A DNA stretch of 64,000 bases from Gemmatimonadota bacterium (GCA_016712265.1 JADJRJ010000031.1:744001-808000), one strand, 5' to 3'. Positions 23,559 through 34,727 are shown, counted from the stretch's first letter. Made by a program: numbers and translations. Notes: generated by a model from the sequence alone, not told the origin.

Positions 23559-24470
23559 CCCAAACGGGTCGGAGAAGTTGACGGGATCGCCGTTGGCGTA
23601 GCCATAGAGGTTGAGGCCGCCGGCCAGGCCGATGGGATCCTCCTGCGTGAAGCGCCCGCTCTTGGGGTCGTACAGCCGGTTCCGCTGATAGATCAGCCCC
23701 CCCGCCTCCCGCTTCTCCTGCAGCAGGCTCCCGTGCCAGCTTAACGTCAACAGCCCCCGTGCACCTGCCGATACGGATCCGCCGTGAACGGCCACGTAAC
23801 GTCACACACCGCTGCGCCGTGGCCACGCCCGGCGCCGGGCACGCCGCCTGCCCCACCGCCACCGTGTACGGCCGGTACTGCGCCCCGTCGCTGAACAGCC
23901 CCAGCAATGGCGTCCCCCGCACGTCCCAGAACACCAGCAACGTGAAGCGCGGCCACGTCAGGCTCGCGCCCGACGGGTTGTCCTTGTAGTCGTAGCGCGT
24001 CACGCTCAGCGGTTGGTCCACCCCCAGCCCCGGCCCGTACACGACCCGCCCGAAGAAGGGGTTCGGGTCCAACGTCGAGGACGGGGCCTGATACGTCGGG
24101 AATCCGCTGTCCAACTCCTCCGAGCTCGCCCCATCGATCGGCGCCCGGATCTCGGCCAGCTCCTGATCCCCGTCCCAGATCGTGCGCCGCACCCCACTCG
24201 TCACACACCCCACGTCCGTCGTCGGCGCGCAGGTCGTGCTCGTGCTCACCCAGACGCGCCGCCCCAGCGGGTCGTAGCGGAACTCCTCCAACGTGCGCCG
24301 GCCCGAGAGCCGCCGATCCACGGCCGCCACCCGATCGTCGCCCCGATAATACGTCGCCCGCCCTCGCTCACCGCCGCCCCTGGGCGTGGTGGTCTCGAAG
24401 CAAGGGTGTTCCCCCGCCGTGTCGTAGGCATACTGCGTCCACGTCGGCGTTGACCCCGCATTCGCGACCT
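23559..24470 (-). repeat. Left arm of ~0.9-kb inverted repeat (Rhs C-terminal core)
   Basis: Encodes the end of the YD shell and Rhs core of the minus-strand gene. The same sequence recurs on the plus strand at 29645-30539 with high identity; most differences are one- or two-base gaps, many in homopolymer runs. The match begins at AGGTCGCGAA and stops exactly at DPFG, where the tips diverge. Confidence 0.9.
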
Positions 24471-27400
24471 GTAGCCCAAGACGGCCGGCGGCATTGTACG
24501 TGTTTGTGGTCGCGAAGGTGCCAGCCTGAGGCGGCAGGGACCAGCCCCACTATTCGTCAAGAGATTGCCCAGGGCGTCGCACGTGAAGCTTCCGTTCTGG
24601 GTAAAGAGCGGCGTTGTCTGATTCACGAGGCTGTAGCCGCTCGCGACCAGGGGAGTCGGTGAGCAGGTACCCAAACCCGCTGTAGGTACCCCTGGGATAC
24701 CCGCCGCCGGCGAAGGCCACCTGATCACTCGCGCTGAGGATCTGCCCGCGCGTTCCGCGAGGCGACGCTGAAGTTCCGGATGGTCGTGCTCCCAAAGTTC
24801 GGGAAGGCGGTCGACCCCGGGCGCAGGATCTGGTCAAGGTTCAGGCGACCCGCGAGGTCATAGCCCAGGGTCTGGGCGATCCCCGCGGGATAGCTGACGT
24901 TGGTCAGCAGGCCACGACCGTTATAGGTGAAGCTGAAGGAATTGCCGGCGATATCCGTGACCCCGGCGAGCGCACCCCACGAGGTGTAGCTCCAGCTCAT
25001 GGCCGAGCCCGTGAACAACGTGGTCGGGCTCAGCAGCAGGCTGGTGCGGCGGCCGTTGATGTCGTAGCCGTAGTTCAGCGAGTAGGTGTGGGGCGTCCCC
25101 GTGCGGGAACGAGTCTTGACCACCTGGGTTTCCGACATGAGCGCCCCGCTCGAGTGGTACGATCGGGCAATGTCGGCGTCGAGGCCCGTTGCGGTCAGGA
25201 CCTGGTTGGTGGCGTGGTACGTGAAGCCTGCGACTCGAATGAGGCTGAATAGTTGTAGGGGCCGTTCTCCCACCGGTCACGGGGCGTGATGTTCGGCGTA
25301 GGATAGTTGTAGGCGGTTGGTCCGCTGATCGATCGTGATCAGCCGATTGAGGACATCGTAGGACATGGTCATACTCCCGCCGGAACGCAGCGTGACCCCA
25401 GTGACATTCCCGGCGGCGTCATAGCTGGTGTATTGCGCGCCGCCCGTCGACCTGACTGAGACACGGCGCGGTCGGCATTGTCGTACACGTACGACGTGGT
25501 CTGTACCGCAATGTTCCGGGGTTTGGAGTCCACGATCGAGCGACCGACTGCACATTGTCCTCGGCGTCGTACACGTTCGCGATGGCTTCGTCCCACCACC
25601 GCCTGCCGCCGTCGTGACACTGCTCAGCACGTCGTTGCGCTCGGTGTACGTGAGCGTGGTGTTCTCGCGCGGAGTGCCACCCGCGTTGGTGCCGGTCGGG
25701 ATCAGGGTTGTGGTGGTGAGCCCGGTGTTGGCGTTGTTGGTGTACAGCGTGGTCTGGTCGAGTTGGTTGTCATACCGGTTCAGATTCCCTTGGCATCGTG
25801 AAGTATCCTTCATCGCTGCCGTCGGGCGCGACGACCACCTCCACCTGATTGTTGCCGTTGTAGCTGAAGGTCGCGGCTCGGGAGACCTCGGTTGTCTTGC
25901 TGCCACAGGCGATTGCCATTGGTCGTGCTGATGCCAAACTCTGTGTAGTCGCCTGAGGGGTTGGTAATCCGGGTCACCTGATCCCACTTCGGCTCCCAGG
26001 TGACGCTGGTCGTTCCGCTGACGCCGCTTGGTGCCGGAGCCGTCTGCGACACGATGCGCCCCCGGGCGTCATAGGTCGCCGTCACGGCGTGGCCCGCAGG
26101 GTTTGAGGTGTAGGTCACCAATCCGGGCATTCCGCCTCCCCGGGTCAGGAGAGTGGACTGTCCCGCCGCGTCCAGAATGCTCGTGGGCGCGCCGTACCTG
26201 TTCATGCGAAACTGCGTGACTTGCCCGCTTCCCGGTCCCGTGATGGTGGTCTTCACCGTCGCGGTGTCCACCGCAGCCGCGAGCCCAAACGCCTGGGCGT
26301 TCGTCATACTGCGCGTGATCGCGCCAGGCATCGGCAAGCGACGCGCTCTGGACCCGGCTTGCTACATCGTAGGCGAACGTCGTCACCGCGCCGCGCCCGT
26401 TGGTGCGCGTGAGGATGCGATGGTCCGATCCATAGCCAAAGCTCACGAACCTCACCGGCGTCCCAGGGTCTTGAATCGCCATGATGCGCCTGGTTGGCGC
26501 GTCGTAGGTGACCGTGACCGTGCGCGTTCCAGAGTTTCCAGGGACGCTGACCGAGGCGAGCTGGCTCGGGGTGTAGCCGAAGGTGTAGACCGTCGGCGAC
26601 GTCGTTGGCGGAAGGGTGATCGAGAGCAGCCGCCCTCCGCCGGAGTAGGCGAAGGTCGTGACGTGACCTTGCCGGTTGCGGGTCCGCACGTGCCGTCCCG
26701 CCGCATTGAACACTACCCACACGGAGTCCGGGAGTTGTCGCACGAACTCTGATCCCACTTCGCGGATCGTGTCCGGGTAGGTCATGGAGGGTGCCCCCCA
26801 CACCCGATTGGGCGCGGTGGTGCCAGCCCGGAGCGCATACCGGCGCACTCCCCCGTCCCCACCAATCCACGTGAGGTTATTGGGGGTGCTCAGGTCGAGG
26901 CTTTCGAGGCCGCTGAGCCACCACCCGGCACCAAAGGTACTTGTCGTCCGATTGACGACGATGAGGCTACCGGTGCCCGTCGTGAGCGCCGACTGCGCGC
27001 CCCAGCTGGTCGTCACCTCGAGCACATACGGATACACCAGTGGCCAAGCCAGCGGAATCTGCGTTGAAGCCGAGGGCCACTCGACGGGTACTGCCTGCGG
27101 ACCACTGCGAGCCGGGCCAAGACGCTGAGGCGCGCGGAACCCCGCTGACCTTGAGCACGGCGCTCACAAGCGTCGGAATCGCTGCCCCAGACTGCAGCGT
27201 GAGGTTCGCCGGCACGACGGGATAGGGCCGGGCGTGGTTGCTGTTGTACGTCAGGGTCGGTGTCCGGGTGACGTTGAGCGCTCGCACCGAAGGCAACGGG
27301 TGCACGATCCGCAGGTCCCCGCATTCCGACGCCGCCGACGACCCGAGCGAGAGCGAGAGGCATTGATCCCGGTATAGCAGCGAATCCGCAGTCAGGTTCA

Positions 27401-29644
27401 TCGTCGTCACCGTCAAGCCAGCCAGTGCGGACTGCACTGTCACGTTGGCCACGCCGGTGGCGACGATTGGCCCGGTCGCGGAGTTGAGTCGAACCTCGAG
27501 CGTCACGGATCCGCTGCCGAGGGCGGTCGGCGTGAAAGTGGCTGGTGCGGCACTTGACTGGCCCTGTTGTACAACCGGACTCTGGCCGTTGTACCCGCAC
27601 GGTGCGAGGATGGCGCTGCAGCTTACCGTGCGGTAATAGGTGATCGCTCCGGGGCCATTGTTGAGGAGTTGGAAATCGAGGGGAAGCGCCGCAGTGCCCA
27701 TGGTCGCCGTGACTGGACCCGGAGCCGTGACAGTCGCGCTGGGAACCCTGATATTGACAGACCCCGTCGCCAGCGCCGTTCCTGCGGTCGCGGTCACGAC
27801 AACCGTGCTGCTGCCCAGTGGAGCGCCGCTGGTGTACGTCAACGTCAAGGCTGTGGACCCGGTCGCGAGGCTCGTCACGGCTGCCGGCGATAGCGTGCAG
27901 GTCAACGCCGCCACCGGCGAGGGCAGGGCGCCGCAATTGTGCGAGAAGGTAACGTTGGCCACGGGGCCGCCACCGTTGGTCACCTGAAAGGCGATGGATT
28001 GCGATGGTTGGTTGGCAACGACCAGTACATCTGACGCAGGTCCGGTAATCGATACCGTCGTATTGACGTTGATCGCCAGGGTGGCCGTCGACAGGGTGCT
28101 GCCCGAGTACCTCAGGCGCAGCGGGAACGAGCCTGCCCCGACCGTCGGCGCGTCGTACACCACAGGCAAAGCCACCGTGCCGGTGCTGCCCGAGTTCACG
28201 ACCATCGAGCTCGCTCCATTGCTAAACCGACAGTTGGTGACCCCTGCGCACGTCCCGTTCACCTCTGCGGTGAAGGCGACATTTGGTGTACCGACAATTG
28301 AGAATCCGGTGTAGGTCACGCCGATGTTGCCAAGCGTCGCGCTGGTTGTCGCCGCACCTGGCACGATGTTGCCCGTGATGGCCGCTACGGCGAGAGTGGC
28401 CGAGGAAAGCAGCGTCCCGTTGAACGACACATCGAGCCGCACACTGCCGGTCCCAGATGGGGGTGCGTCCAGAAGCACGGTGGGCGAGGTCGCGGGCGTT
28501 GCCGGACCGAGTGACACCGATGTGTTGGACGAGGCGTTCTCACTGAAGCGGGCACCCACGCCTCCTGTGGATACCAGGGTAAGCTGGTAGGTCGCCGGTG
28601 GCCCCCCCGGCGCGTTGGTGACCGTGAAGCCGGTATAAGCGTGTCCGGCCGCACCCTGTGGCAGCGCCAGTCCGGTTGGATTCGCCGTCGCCGACGCATC
28701 CACAATCGTGATCATCAGCGGCAGCGAGGCGACCAGCCGGGCCCCATGCATAGCGACGGCCTGCAGGGTGACCAAGCCGGCAGCCGCTGCCGTCCAGGCG
28801 TAGGTGACGTTACTACTTCCGTTGACCGGGAGCACACCCGTCGTGGATGGGGTTCTGCTGCAGGAGGAAAGAACTCCCGAGCACCCGGCGACGTCGTCGA
28901 AGGAGAACGCGGTTGGCAGTTCGCCACTATTGGTGAGGGTCAGCACCGCGTTGGCAGGTGCGCCGCGCGCCATGGTGAACGCGGTCGGTGAGCCAACCAG
29001 GGTCGCGACCCCCGGTTTTACCGCGGTGAGATCCCACCACCCAGCGGCCGTGTCCGCATACGTTGATCCGCCCACGCTTGCTTCGGCAAAGGCGGTCAGC
29101 GTCACCGTCATGCCTGCTTGTGCCAGCCCCATGGTCGCCACCAGCGTCACGTTGACGGCCCCGAGGGGGTCCTGTGCATCGGCCGGCGGAACGAAGACCT
29201 GCCCTGGGCACGTCGTGACGGTGATCCCTGAGCCACCGCAACTGAACGTTACGCGTGCATCGGGGCCCCCAATGGTGCCGTAATTCCGGAGAGTGAAGCT
29301 GAAGCTATGCCCGCCACTGAATTCCAGGCGAGGCACCGCGTCACTAAGCCCATTGGGCGTGACCTCGATGTCCACGACGACCTGCGCGGAGCTCGCCCGT
29401 GTGGTGGCCAGCGCGGGCCAGGGGCTGCGCCCGCCCGGGTGACGCCCGCCTAAGCGCGGATGACGGGACGGTTGACAGCGGGCGCACTCCAGGGGAGGGT
29501 GGAAGGCCTCGTGTGCGCGCCGCAACCCACGGCCGCAACACGCGGCTGTGCTCGACGTTTGGAGTGTGCCGCGCGCGCGAGCGCCTGGCCTGCAATGTCC
29601 GTGCCGTCTAACCCCGTCGTGTCATCCACCTACTAACTGAGAGC
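24471..29644. other. Candidate invertible segment carrying the Rhs body
   Basis: About 5.2 kb between the inverted arms. It holds the Ig-like N-terminus and most of the YD shell, reading leftward into the left arm and tip A. If the arms recombine, the body would read rightward into the right arm and tip B. No dedicated invertase gene is seen; the arms are long enough for RecA-type recombination. The stretch 29526-29644 has no recognised gene and would hold the promoter. Confidence 0.5.
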
Positions 29645-30539
29645 AGGTCGCGAACGCGGGGTCAACGCCGACGTGGACGCAGTATGCCTACGACACGCGG
29701 GGAACACCGCCCGAGATCACCACCACCCCCAGGGGGCGGCGGTGAGCGAGGAGCGGGCGACGTATTATCGGGGCGACGATCGGGTGGCGGCCGTGGATCG
29801 GCGGCTCGGGCCGGCGCACGTTGGAGGAGTTCCGCTACGACCCGCTGGGGCGGGCGCGTCTGGTGAGCACGAGCACGACCTGCGCGCCGACGACGGACGT
29901 GGGGTGTGTGACGAGTGGGGGTGCGGCGCACGATCTGGGACGGGGGATCAGGAGCTGGCCGAGATCCGGGCGCCGATCGATGGGGCGAGCTCGGAGGAGT
30001 TGGACAGCGGATTCCCGACGTATCAGGCCCCGTCCTCGACGTTGACCCGGAACCCTTCTTCGGGCGGGTCGTACGGGCCGGGGCTGGGGTGACCAACCGC
30101 TGAGCGTGACGCGCTACGACTACAAGGACAACCCGTCGGGCGCGAGCCTGACGTGGCCGCGCTTCACGTTGCTGGTGTTCTGGGACGTGCGGGGACGCCA
30201 TTGCTGGGGCTGTTCAGCGACGGGGCGCAGTACCGCCGTACACGGTGGCGGTGGGGCAGGCGGCGTGCCCGGCGCCGGGCGCACACGGCGCAGCGGTGTG
30301 TGTACGTTACGTGGCCGTTCACGGCGGATCCGGTATCGGCAGGCACGGGGGCTGTTGACGTTGAGCTGGCACGGGAGCCTGCTGCAGGAGAAGCGGGAGG
30401 CGGGGCTGATCTATCAGCGGAACCGGCTGTACGACCCCAAGAGCGGGCGCTTCACGCAGGAGGATCCCATCATGCGGCCGGCGGCCTCAACCTCTATGGC
30501 TACGCCAACGGCGATCCCGTCAACTTCGACCCGTTTGGG
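29645..30539 (+). repeat. Right arm of ~0.9-kb inverted repeat
   Basis: Inverted copy of 23559-24470. The outer boundary coincides with the DPFG codons of the Rhs core; the inner boundary is the shared AGGTCGCGAA (inside the YD shell). It is about 17 bases shorter than the left arm, the sum of many small gaps. Confidence 0.9.
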
Positions 30540-30593
30540 CTGCGCGCGAAGAACAAGGAAGGCGTAGAGGACCCGAGTGTCGACGGCTGGTGA
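29645..30593 (+). pseudogene. Second Rhs C-terminal core copy (right inverted arm) leading into tip B
   Basis: Matches the left arm from AGGTCGCGAA to GACCCGTTTGGG (ends 30539). Readable in pieces: LEEFRYDPLG, QELAEIRAPIDGASSEELDS, TRYDYKDNPSGASLTWPRF, QRNRLYDPKSGRFTQEDP and NLYGYANGDPVNF. At least eight frame changes separate them. It has no N-terminal Rhs body of its own, so it is an orphan core-plus-tip unit facing away from the main gene. The tip begins LRAKNKEGVEDPSVDGW and stops at 30593 in that frame. Confidence 0.85.
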
Positions 30594-31160
30594 CAACCAC
30601 GCGCGACGGCTCGGGAACGGGGCGATCCTTGCCCAGAGGGGCGCCAACATCTTCAGCCAGGCCGCTGATGCTTTTGAGGCGACTGATCTCGATGTTTCCT
30701 CCGTCAGCCCCACGGACCGCACCTGACACGAGACGGAAGAATTCAGATGGCAATCCCAACACCGGTGTGCTCGGTCGCACGTTGCCCGGCCGCATTCTGA
30801 TCCGGAATGATCTCGGTGCTGGAGACCTGATATCCACTGCTTCGCATGAGATTTTGCGCACGGCGGGAGCGCAATGGCGTCTACATCGGCGACCGTCAAG
30901 CGGTGCACGAACAACCAATCGTCTGATCACAGCAGCTGCCGCCAGGCCTCTATGCCAGTCAAGCGTTGTTCCGTCGATGGTTGTCGCCACGAGGACTAGC
31001 TCCATTTGCATCCGAGCTGCCGCCTGTGCACCTGTGACCTTCTCTCCTCGCCGAGGCAGCCTGCTCATGGTCCGGAGCCTCTCGCACGAACTACGCAGGC
31101 GGCCTTTGTCTCGGCAAGAGAAGCAAACGGCGCCGAGCTTCGAGCAAGGATGACCGCAGA
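30594..31160 (+). pseudogene. Remnant of Rhs tip B, frame-disrupted
   Basis: Pieces that look coding but lie in different frames follow the core: GNGAILAQRGANIFSQAADA, then TLPGRILIRNDLGAGDLIST and ASHEILR. They do not match a toxin family I can name. Base composition is lower in G+C than the flanking chromosome. Read together they suggest a second, unrelated toxin tip of 150-200 residues, either decayed or carrying assembly errors. Confidence 0.4.
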
Positions 31161-31619
31161 CACGGTATTCGCGGGAGATAGCACACCCGTTGAGGTCGTC
31201 TACTCAATTGTAAACGGCCAAGTCCATCGAACTTCGACAATCATCCCGACGATTCTCCTTTCAGCCTGACCGACCGGATGGAGGGCCGGCGGAGTCTTTG
31301 GGGCGCGGGGTAGGCTCTGGGGCACTGGAGAGTTCTTGGTGCTCCTCCCCGAAAGGCCGCGCTGCTGCAACGGCAAGACCTTAGGTGTGTCAGCGATGGG
31401 GCGTACGAGTCGGTGCCCCTTTCGCGGAAGATTGCCTTGCGGCGCTATGCGCTGGCACGTCCTGGGAGGTATCGGCTGATCGTGTCGTACGACGGACCCG
31501 GATACATGGCCTCGACATCGATACCGCGCGCAGCAGCAGCGCGTGGTGAGCACAAGACCGAATGTATCGCCCAACCGCACAGGGCCTTCGCCTCGCTGAC
31601 ACAGTGGGATTTACGGTGA
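31088..31619 (+). pseudogene. Fragmented small protein after tip B (possible immunity gene)
   Basis: Two coding-like segments in different frames: TADTVFAGDSTPVEVVYSIV (about 31142-31215) and DGAYESVPLSRKIALRRYA with PGRYRLIVSYDGPG (about 31395-31505). The second reads like the last strands of an Ig-like or BsuPI-type secreted domain. Its position just beyond tip B mirrors the lipoprotein gene beyond tip A, so an immunity role is possible but not shown. Confidence 0.35.
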
Positions 31620-31649
31620 GGCTGCCGTGACAGCGGAAGCAACGTAGCA

Positions 31650-31716
31650 GCCTAACCCATAAGCGTCAGCTGCAGGGCGGTGGTATCACCCCGCCAGCTG
31701 CACGCCCGGTTAGGGC
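31650..31716. other. attC-like integron recombination site 2
   Basis: GCCTAAC (31650-31656) and GTTAGGG(C) (31709-31716) bracket an imperfect hairpin. The inner arms GCGT-CAGCT...GGCGG and CCGCC...AGCTG-CACGC pair with one unpaired G and a 3-base bulge, and unpaired spacers (CCATAA, CCCG) separate them from the outer boxes. Paired R and L boxes, spacers and extrahelical bases are the attC layout. It lies 30 bases past the last coding-like segment after tip B. Confidence 0.55.
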
Positions 31717-31739
31717 AAACAGCAGAGGAACGAGACGGG

Positions 31740-31771
31740 AAGCCCGGCCCACGCGGTCGGGCTTTTGTTTT
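31740..31771 (+). terminator. Rho-independent terminator
   Basis: AAGCCCG (31740-31746) pairs with CGGGCTT (31758-31764), followed by TTTTGTTTT. It is among the best T-tract terminators in the window and lies 24 bases beyond attC-like site 2, where it would stop transcripts leaving the Rhs module. From 31772 to 32089 no convincing gene is seen. Confidence 0.8.
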
Positions 31772-32089
31772 AGCGGCCCGCACTGCTGTTGCTTGCGCGG
31801 GCCCGGTGGGCCGCGCGGTGCTGCTTCCGCGGTGCGCCGCGGGCGGGCCACCTGCTGGAGGACGCCGTCGAGCGCGGCGAGGACGGTTCGCTGGGCTTTG
31901 GGTGGCGCGAGAGGCGCTCGAGCTGACGCTGGAGCTTGAGGTGGGCCCGCGCTTAACGGGTGGGCGTCGATAGGGAGAGTTCGATCGGGGTCGCGGGGAA
32001 CATACGGCGCGAAAGGCGCGCCGAAGGTTGAGCTGGGAGGAACACGAAGGCAGTTAAGAGGTAAACTTCGGGAGTCCTTGGGAGCTTCT

Positions 32090-32575
32090 ATGCGCCAACT
32101 TCGACTGTGGCTTATTGGGACGATCGCCCTGAGCAGTGGCGCGACGTCGCCGGTAATCGGACAAGCGCCTCTGGCGAGCTGTACCTACGCGACCTGCTCG
32201 CTCCGCCTTGAGAGCAGTCGGCTCGTCCGGGGAACGAACCAGGTCGTGGGCCGTACGACGTTGACCGGGATGCCGCGACTAGCCTCTTTGGTCGTCTCCG
32301 ATTCCGCACAGGCCTACGCGCGCGCCTTTGATCACGCGGTATCCGCGAAGCCGCTGGTTAGGAGTGACAAGCGGCGTGCTCCTCGGCCTGGGCGCGGGCA
32401 TCGCGCTTCAGACCGGATCGATGCACCTGAACGAGGTTTTGTCCTGGCGCTCCGGAGTTGCTGGAGTGACCACGGGGGCTCGCCTGGCACTTTGATCGAC
32501 GCGCCGCGCGGGCGCTCAGCCGGGCGCTCTGGTGGCACAACGGGCAGCTGGTCGGGCCTTCTGGCGGCTCCTTAG
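32090..32575 (+). pseudogene. Exported/membrane protein of unknown function, frame-shifted
   Basis: The ATG at 32090 has GGGAG at six bases and opens a signal peptide (MRQLRLWLIGTIALSSG). The frame is good to about 32335 (CTYATCSLRLESSRLVRG, LASLVVSDSAQAYARAF). After that the sensible reading is in another frame: VTSGVLLGLGAGIALQTGSM, a membrane helix, and ARALSRALWWHNGQL near the end. This layout is familiar from hypothetical proteins of this phylum. One or two single-base changes break it; real decay or sequence error. Confidence 0.6.
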
Positions 32576-32711
32576 CCCCCTCACCTGGCCCCCAGGAGCT
32601 CCAGTGGGGGGCGGCGGGCGGCGCGGGCGCGTGATGAGCGATCCGTCACATCGCGCTGCTCGAGACCGCGCGGGCAGTTATCGTACCGGTCCATTCGCAG
32701 AACTGGGAATC

Positions 32712-33393
32712 ATGGACCAGGTGGGCACGCATCTCTTTCGCCCGAACAGAAAGCCAGGAACTGTTCCGACGATTGAAGATCGCGGCTTGATTGCTGCGGG
32801 CAAAACAGGGGCAGCTCCGCGACGATCGTGCGCATTGCACGCGACGATTTCGGCGTCGACCAGCATTGGGGCAAGAAGATTGTCAGGGGCAAGCCTCAAT
32901 ACCCTGCAGCCCTACGCGTCGGATCCGTCAGATGTGATGATCCAGGAAGGCGACATTCTGTTTTGCGATTTCCATCCCGTCTTCGACGGCTGGGAGGCAG
33001 ACCTGGGACGAACCTATGTCCTGGGCAATGACCCGCTAAAGCAGAAAATTCGCACGGACGTCGAAGCGGCGTGGCGCCGGGAAGGGAAACGCCCTGGTAT
33101 TTCACCCAGAGCCGCCCCTCACTGGTGCAAGAATTCTTCGCCTACGCGAACGGTCTCGCACAGCGCTACGGCTACGAATTCGGAAACGCGATTGCCGGGC
33201 ACATCATAGGAGAGTTTCCGCACGAACAACCCGATGATCCCAGCGATCTCTGCCTGGATGTGCACCTGACAACCACCAGGACATTCTTCAGCTCGACAAG
33301 AACGGGAACCCGAGGCACTGGATTCTGGAGCTGCATTTTGTGGACCGCAAAAACAACATAGGTGCCTTCTTCGAGCAACTCCTGGCGCGCTGA
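32712..33393 (+). pseudogene. M24 family metallopeptidase (Xaa-Pro dipeptidase-like), frame-shifted
   Basis: Read across frames: MDQVGTHLF, IEDRGLIAAGKT, RIARDDFGVDQHWGKKIVR, then SLNTLQPYASDPSDVMIQ and GDILFCDFHPVFDGWEADLG, EFFAYANGLAQRYGYEFGN, AGHIIGEFPHEQP and HWILELHFVDRKN to a TGA at 33391. These are the pita-bread fold's metal-binding segments. At least four frame changes separate them. Intact relatives are about 230 residues, matching the span. Function is lost unless the breaks are sequence errors. Confidence 0.75.
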
Positions 33394-33552
33394 TCGCCCG
33401 CTCCGTCTGTTGTTCGTCGTGCGAGTCTTTTCGGCCAGCCCTCCAGAAGGCCTCCGGCATCTGAGACGCGCGGGTTGCCTCGTTCCGCGTGCCACACGTG
33501 CGCACCGGAGTCAGCGAGGACCGAGCCTGCCGATTGTGACGACGGACGAAAT

Positions 33553-34653
33553 TCAGCTGGCTACCTGCTCGCTACGCGCAGGGTCGCAGCCGAGAAAGAC
33601 GCTCACCCGCCCTAGCTCTGCCTCGAGCGACGCCGCAAACCCGGCGTCACCCGGCGCTCGGCCGTTCCGCAACCCGACGTCCGGCACCAGCACACCGTCG
33701 TTCACCGAGAGGTTGGCCCAGCCAATCACCGTATCGCGCCAGAGCAGCGGCAGCGCGTAGTACCTCGCACCCGCTTCGGCGCCGGCGTGTACGCCTCGAA
33801 GCGATAGCCCCAGCCGTTGAACAACTCAAAGCGCGGCCGATCCCACAAACGGATCAAACGGCGCCAGCAGGCGCACCACGTCGGGCACAACCCTGCGTCG
33901 CGATGACGGCGATTCCCCGTCAGGCCAGTACCAGTCCACGCCGTCGATACGCATATGCGGCAAGCGCGTGCGTGCGCGGGCTCGCCGCCGCTCGCTCACC
34001 TTCCCATTGCGGCGCCGCGCAGCCCGGCGCGCGCGGTGAGGTGGAGCAAGGTCGTCGCCGGCACCGGGGCATTTCGCCAACGACGATGTCCACCATACGA
34101 TCCATGGCGGCCGTGATATCCCGCGGCGCCTCAACCGCTGGTCGCGCGGCGTAGAGCCGTGCGCCGCCCTCGCGTCGCGCAATCCGCAGCAGGCCGCGAT
34201 AGTGCATCGCATCCATCACCTGCGTGGTGACGTTCGACCGACCACCAAACCAGTTCGTCGCCTTGCCGTGCGAAAATGTGAATCCACGTCGCGCGGATGC
34301 ACCACACCATGTTGCGCACGAACGCGAGAATGTTATCCGCGCGCTTTCGCTCCGCTGCCGACCACCGGCGGCGCCGTCCGCGGATGCATCAGCGCATGGA
34401 GCTCGGGTGTCACGAATCCATAGTTGATGAAGAAGTCTTCTTCGACATCCAGCCGTGCGTACCGGCGCTCCAGGTCACCGGCGACATAACCAGTGACGCG
34501 ATGGCGGAGGATCAGGTCCTGCGCACGTGCCGGCGCCCGGATCGGGTCGGCCTGCACGGAAGCCAAGGCGAGCGATCGCGCGGCCCAACGAGGTTGGCGT
34601 GGGAACTGCCGACGAAGCGCAAACTGGCGCAGGCGAACGAGAGCTGACGACAT
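33553..34653 (-). pseudogene. YcaQ-like winged-helix protein (DNA crosslink-repair glycosylase family), frame-shifted
   Basis: From the ATG at 34653: SSALVRLRQFALRRQF then RRYARLDVEEDFFINYGFVT in one frame; further on MHYRGLLRIARREGGARLYA, WYWPDGESP, VVRLLAPFDPFV then WDRPRFELFNGWGYRFEAYTPA and LWRDTVIGWANL in other frames, ending at a TGA at 33553-33555. APFDP..VWDRxR and the FEAYxP segment are signatures of the YcaQ/AlkX family, which unhooks interstrand DNA crosslinks. At least three frame changes. It converges with the M24 remnant. Confidence 0.75.
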
Positions 34654-34727
34654 GCGCCGAAAAGTACGAAACGGCTGTCTTCAGCGCCCGGCCGCCGATG
34701 CCGCTCGCTCACGAACGCTCGACGAGC

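Larger units (their letters stand above)
23058..29525 (-). pseudogene. Rhs/YD-repeat polymorphic toxin, body plus tip A, with several frame breaks
   Basis: Reassembled across frames this is one protein of about 2,100 residues. The N-terminal 850 residues (29525-27030) are tandem Ig-like beta domains. Then comes the YD/Rhs shell (WLSGLESLDLSTPNN, many TYDxxGR and YDxxGN repeats; about 27037-23560) ending in the core DPKSGRFTQEDPIGLAG ... GDPVNFSDPFG. The tip (23558-23061, about 165 residues) starts after DPFG. Frame changes occur near 27030, 26310, 25880, 25275, 24725, 24450, 24290 and 23760. No clear signal peptide is readable near 29525, and that start is uncertain. The breaks may be homopolymer errors or true decay. 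Confidence 0.8.

Noticed and set aside
23058..29525. Programmed ribosomal frameshifting in the Rhs gene
   Set aside because: There are many breaks without slippery heptamers or a fixed direction; error or decay is simpler.
29645..30593. Transposon or insertion sequence forming the inverted repeat
   Set aside because: The repeated DNA encodes Rhs core, has no transposase and its outer boundary coincides with the DPFG junction rather than terminal repeats.
31650..31716. tRNA gene
   Set aside because: The fold is a single imperfect hairpin with no cloverleaf, anticodon arm or T-arm signature.
31951..32033. A third attC site (GCTTAAC...GTTGAGC)
   Set aside because: The boxes are nearly complementary but the sequence between them does not pair as a whole; only a local CGGCGCG/CGCGCCG stem forms.
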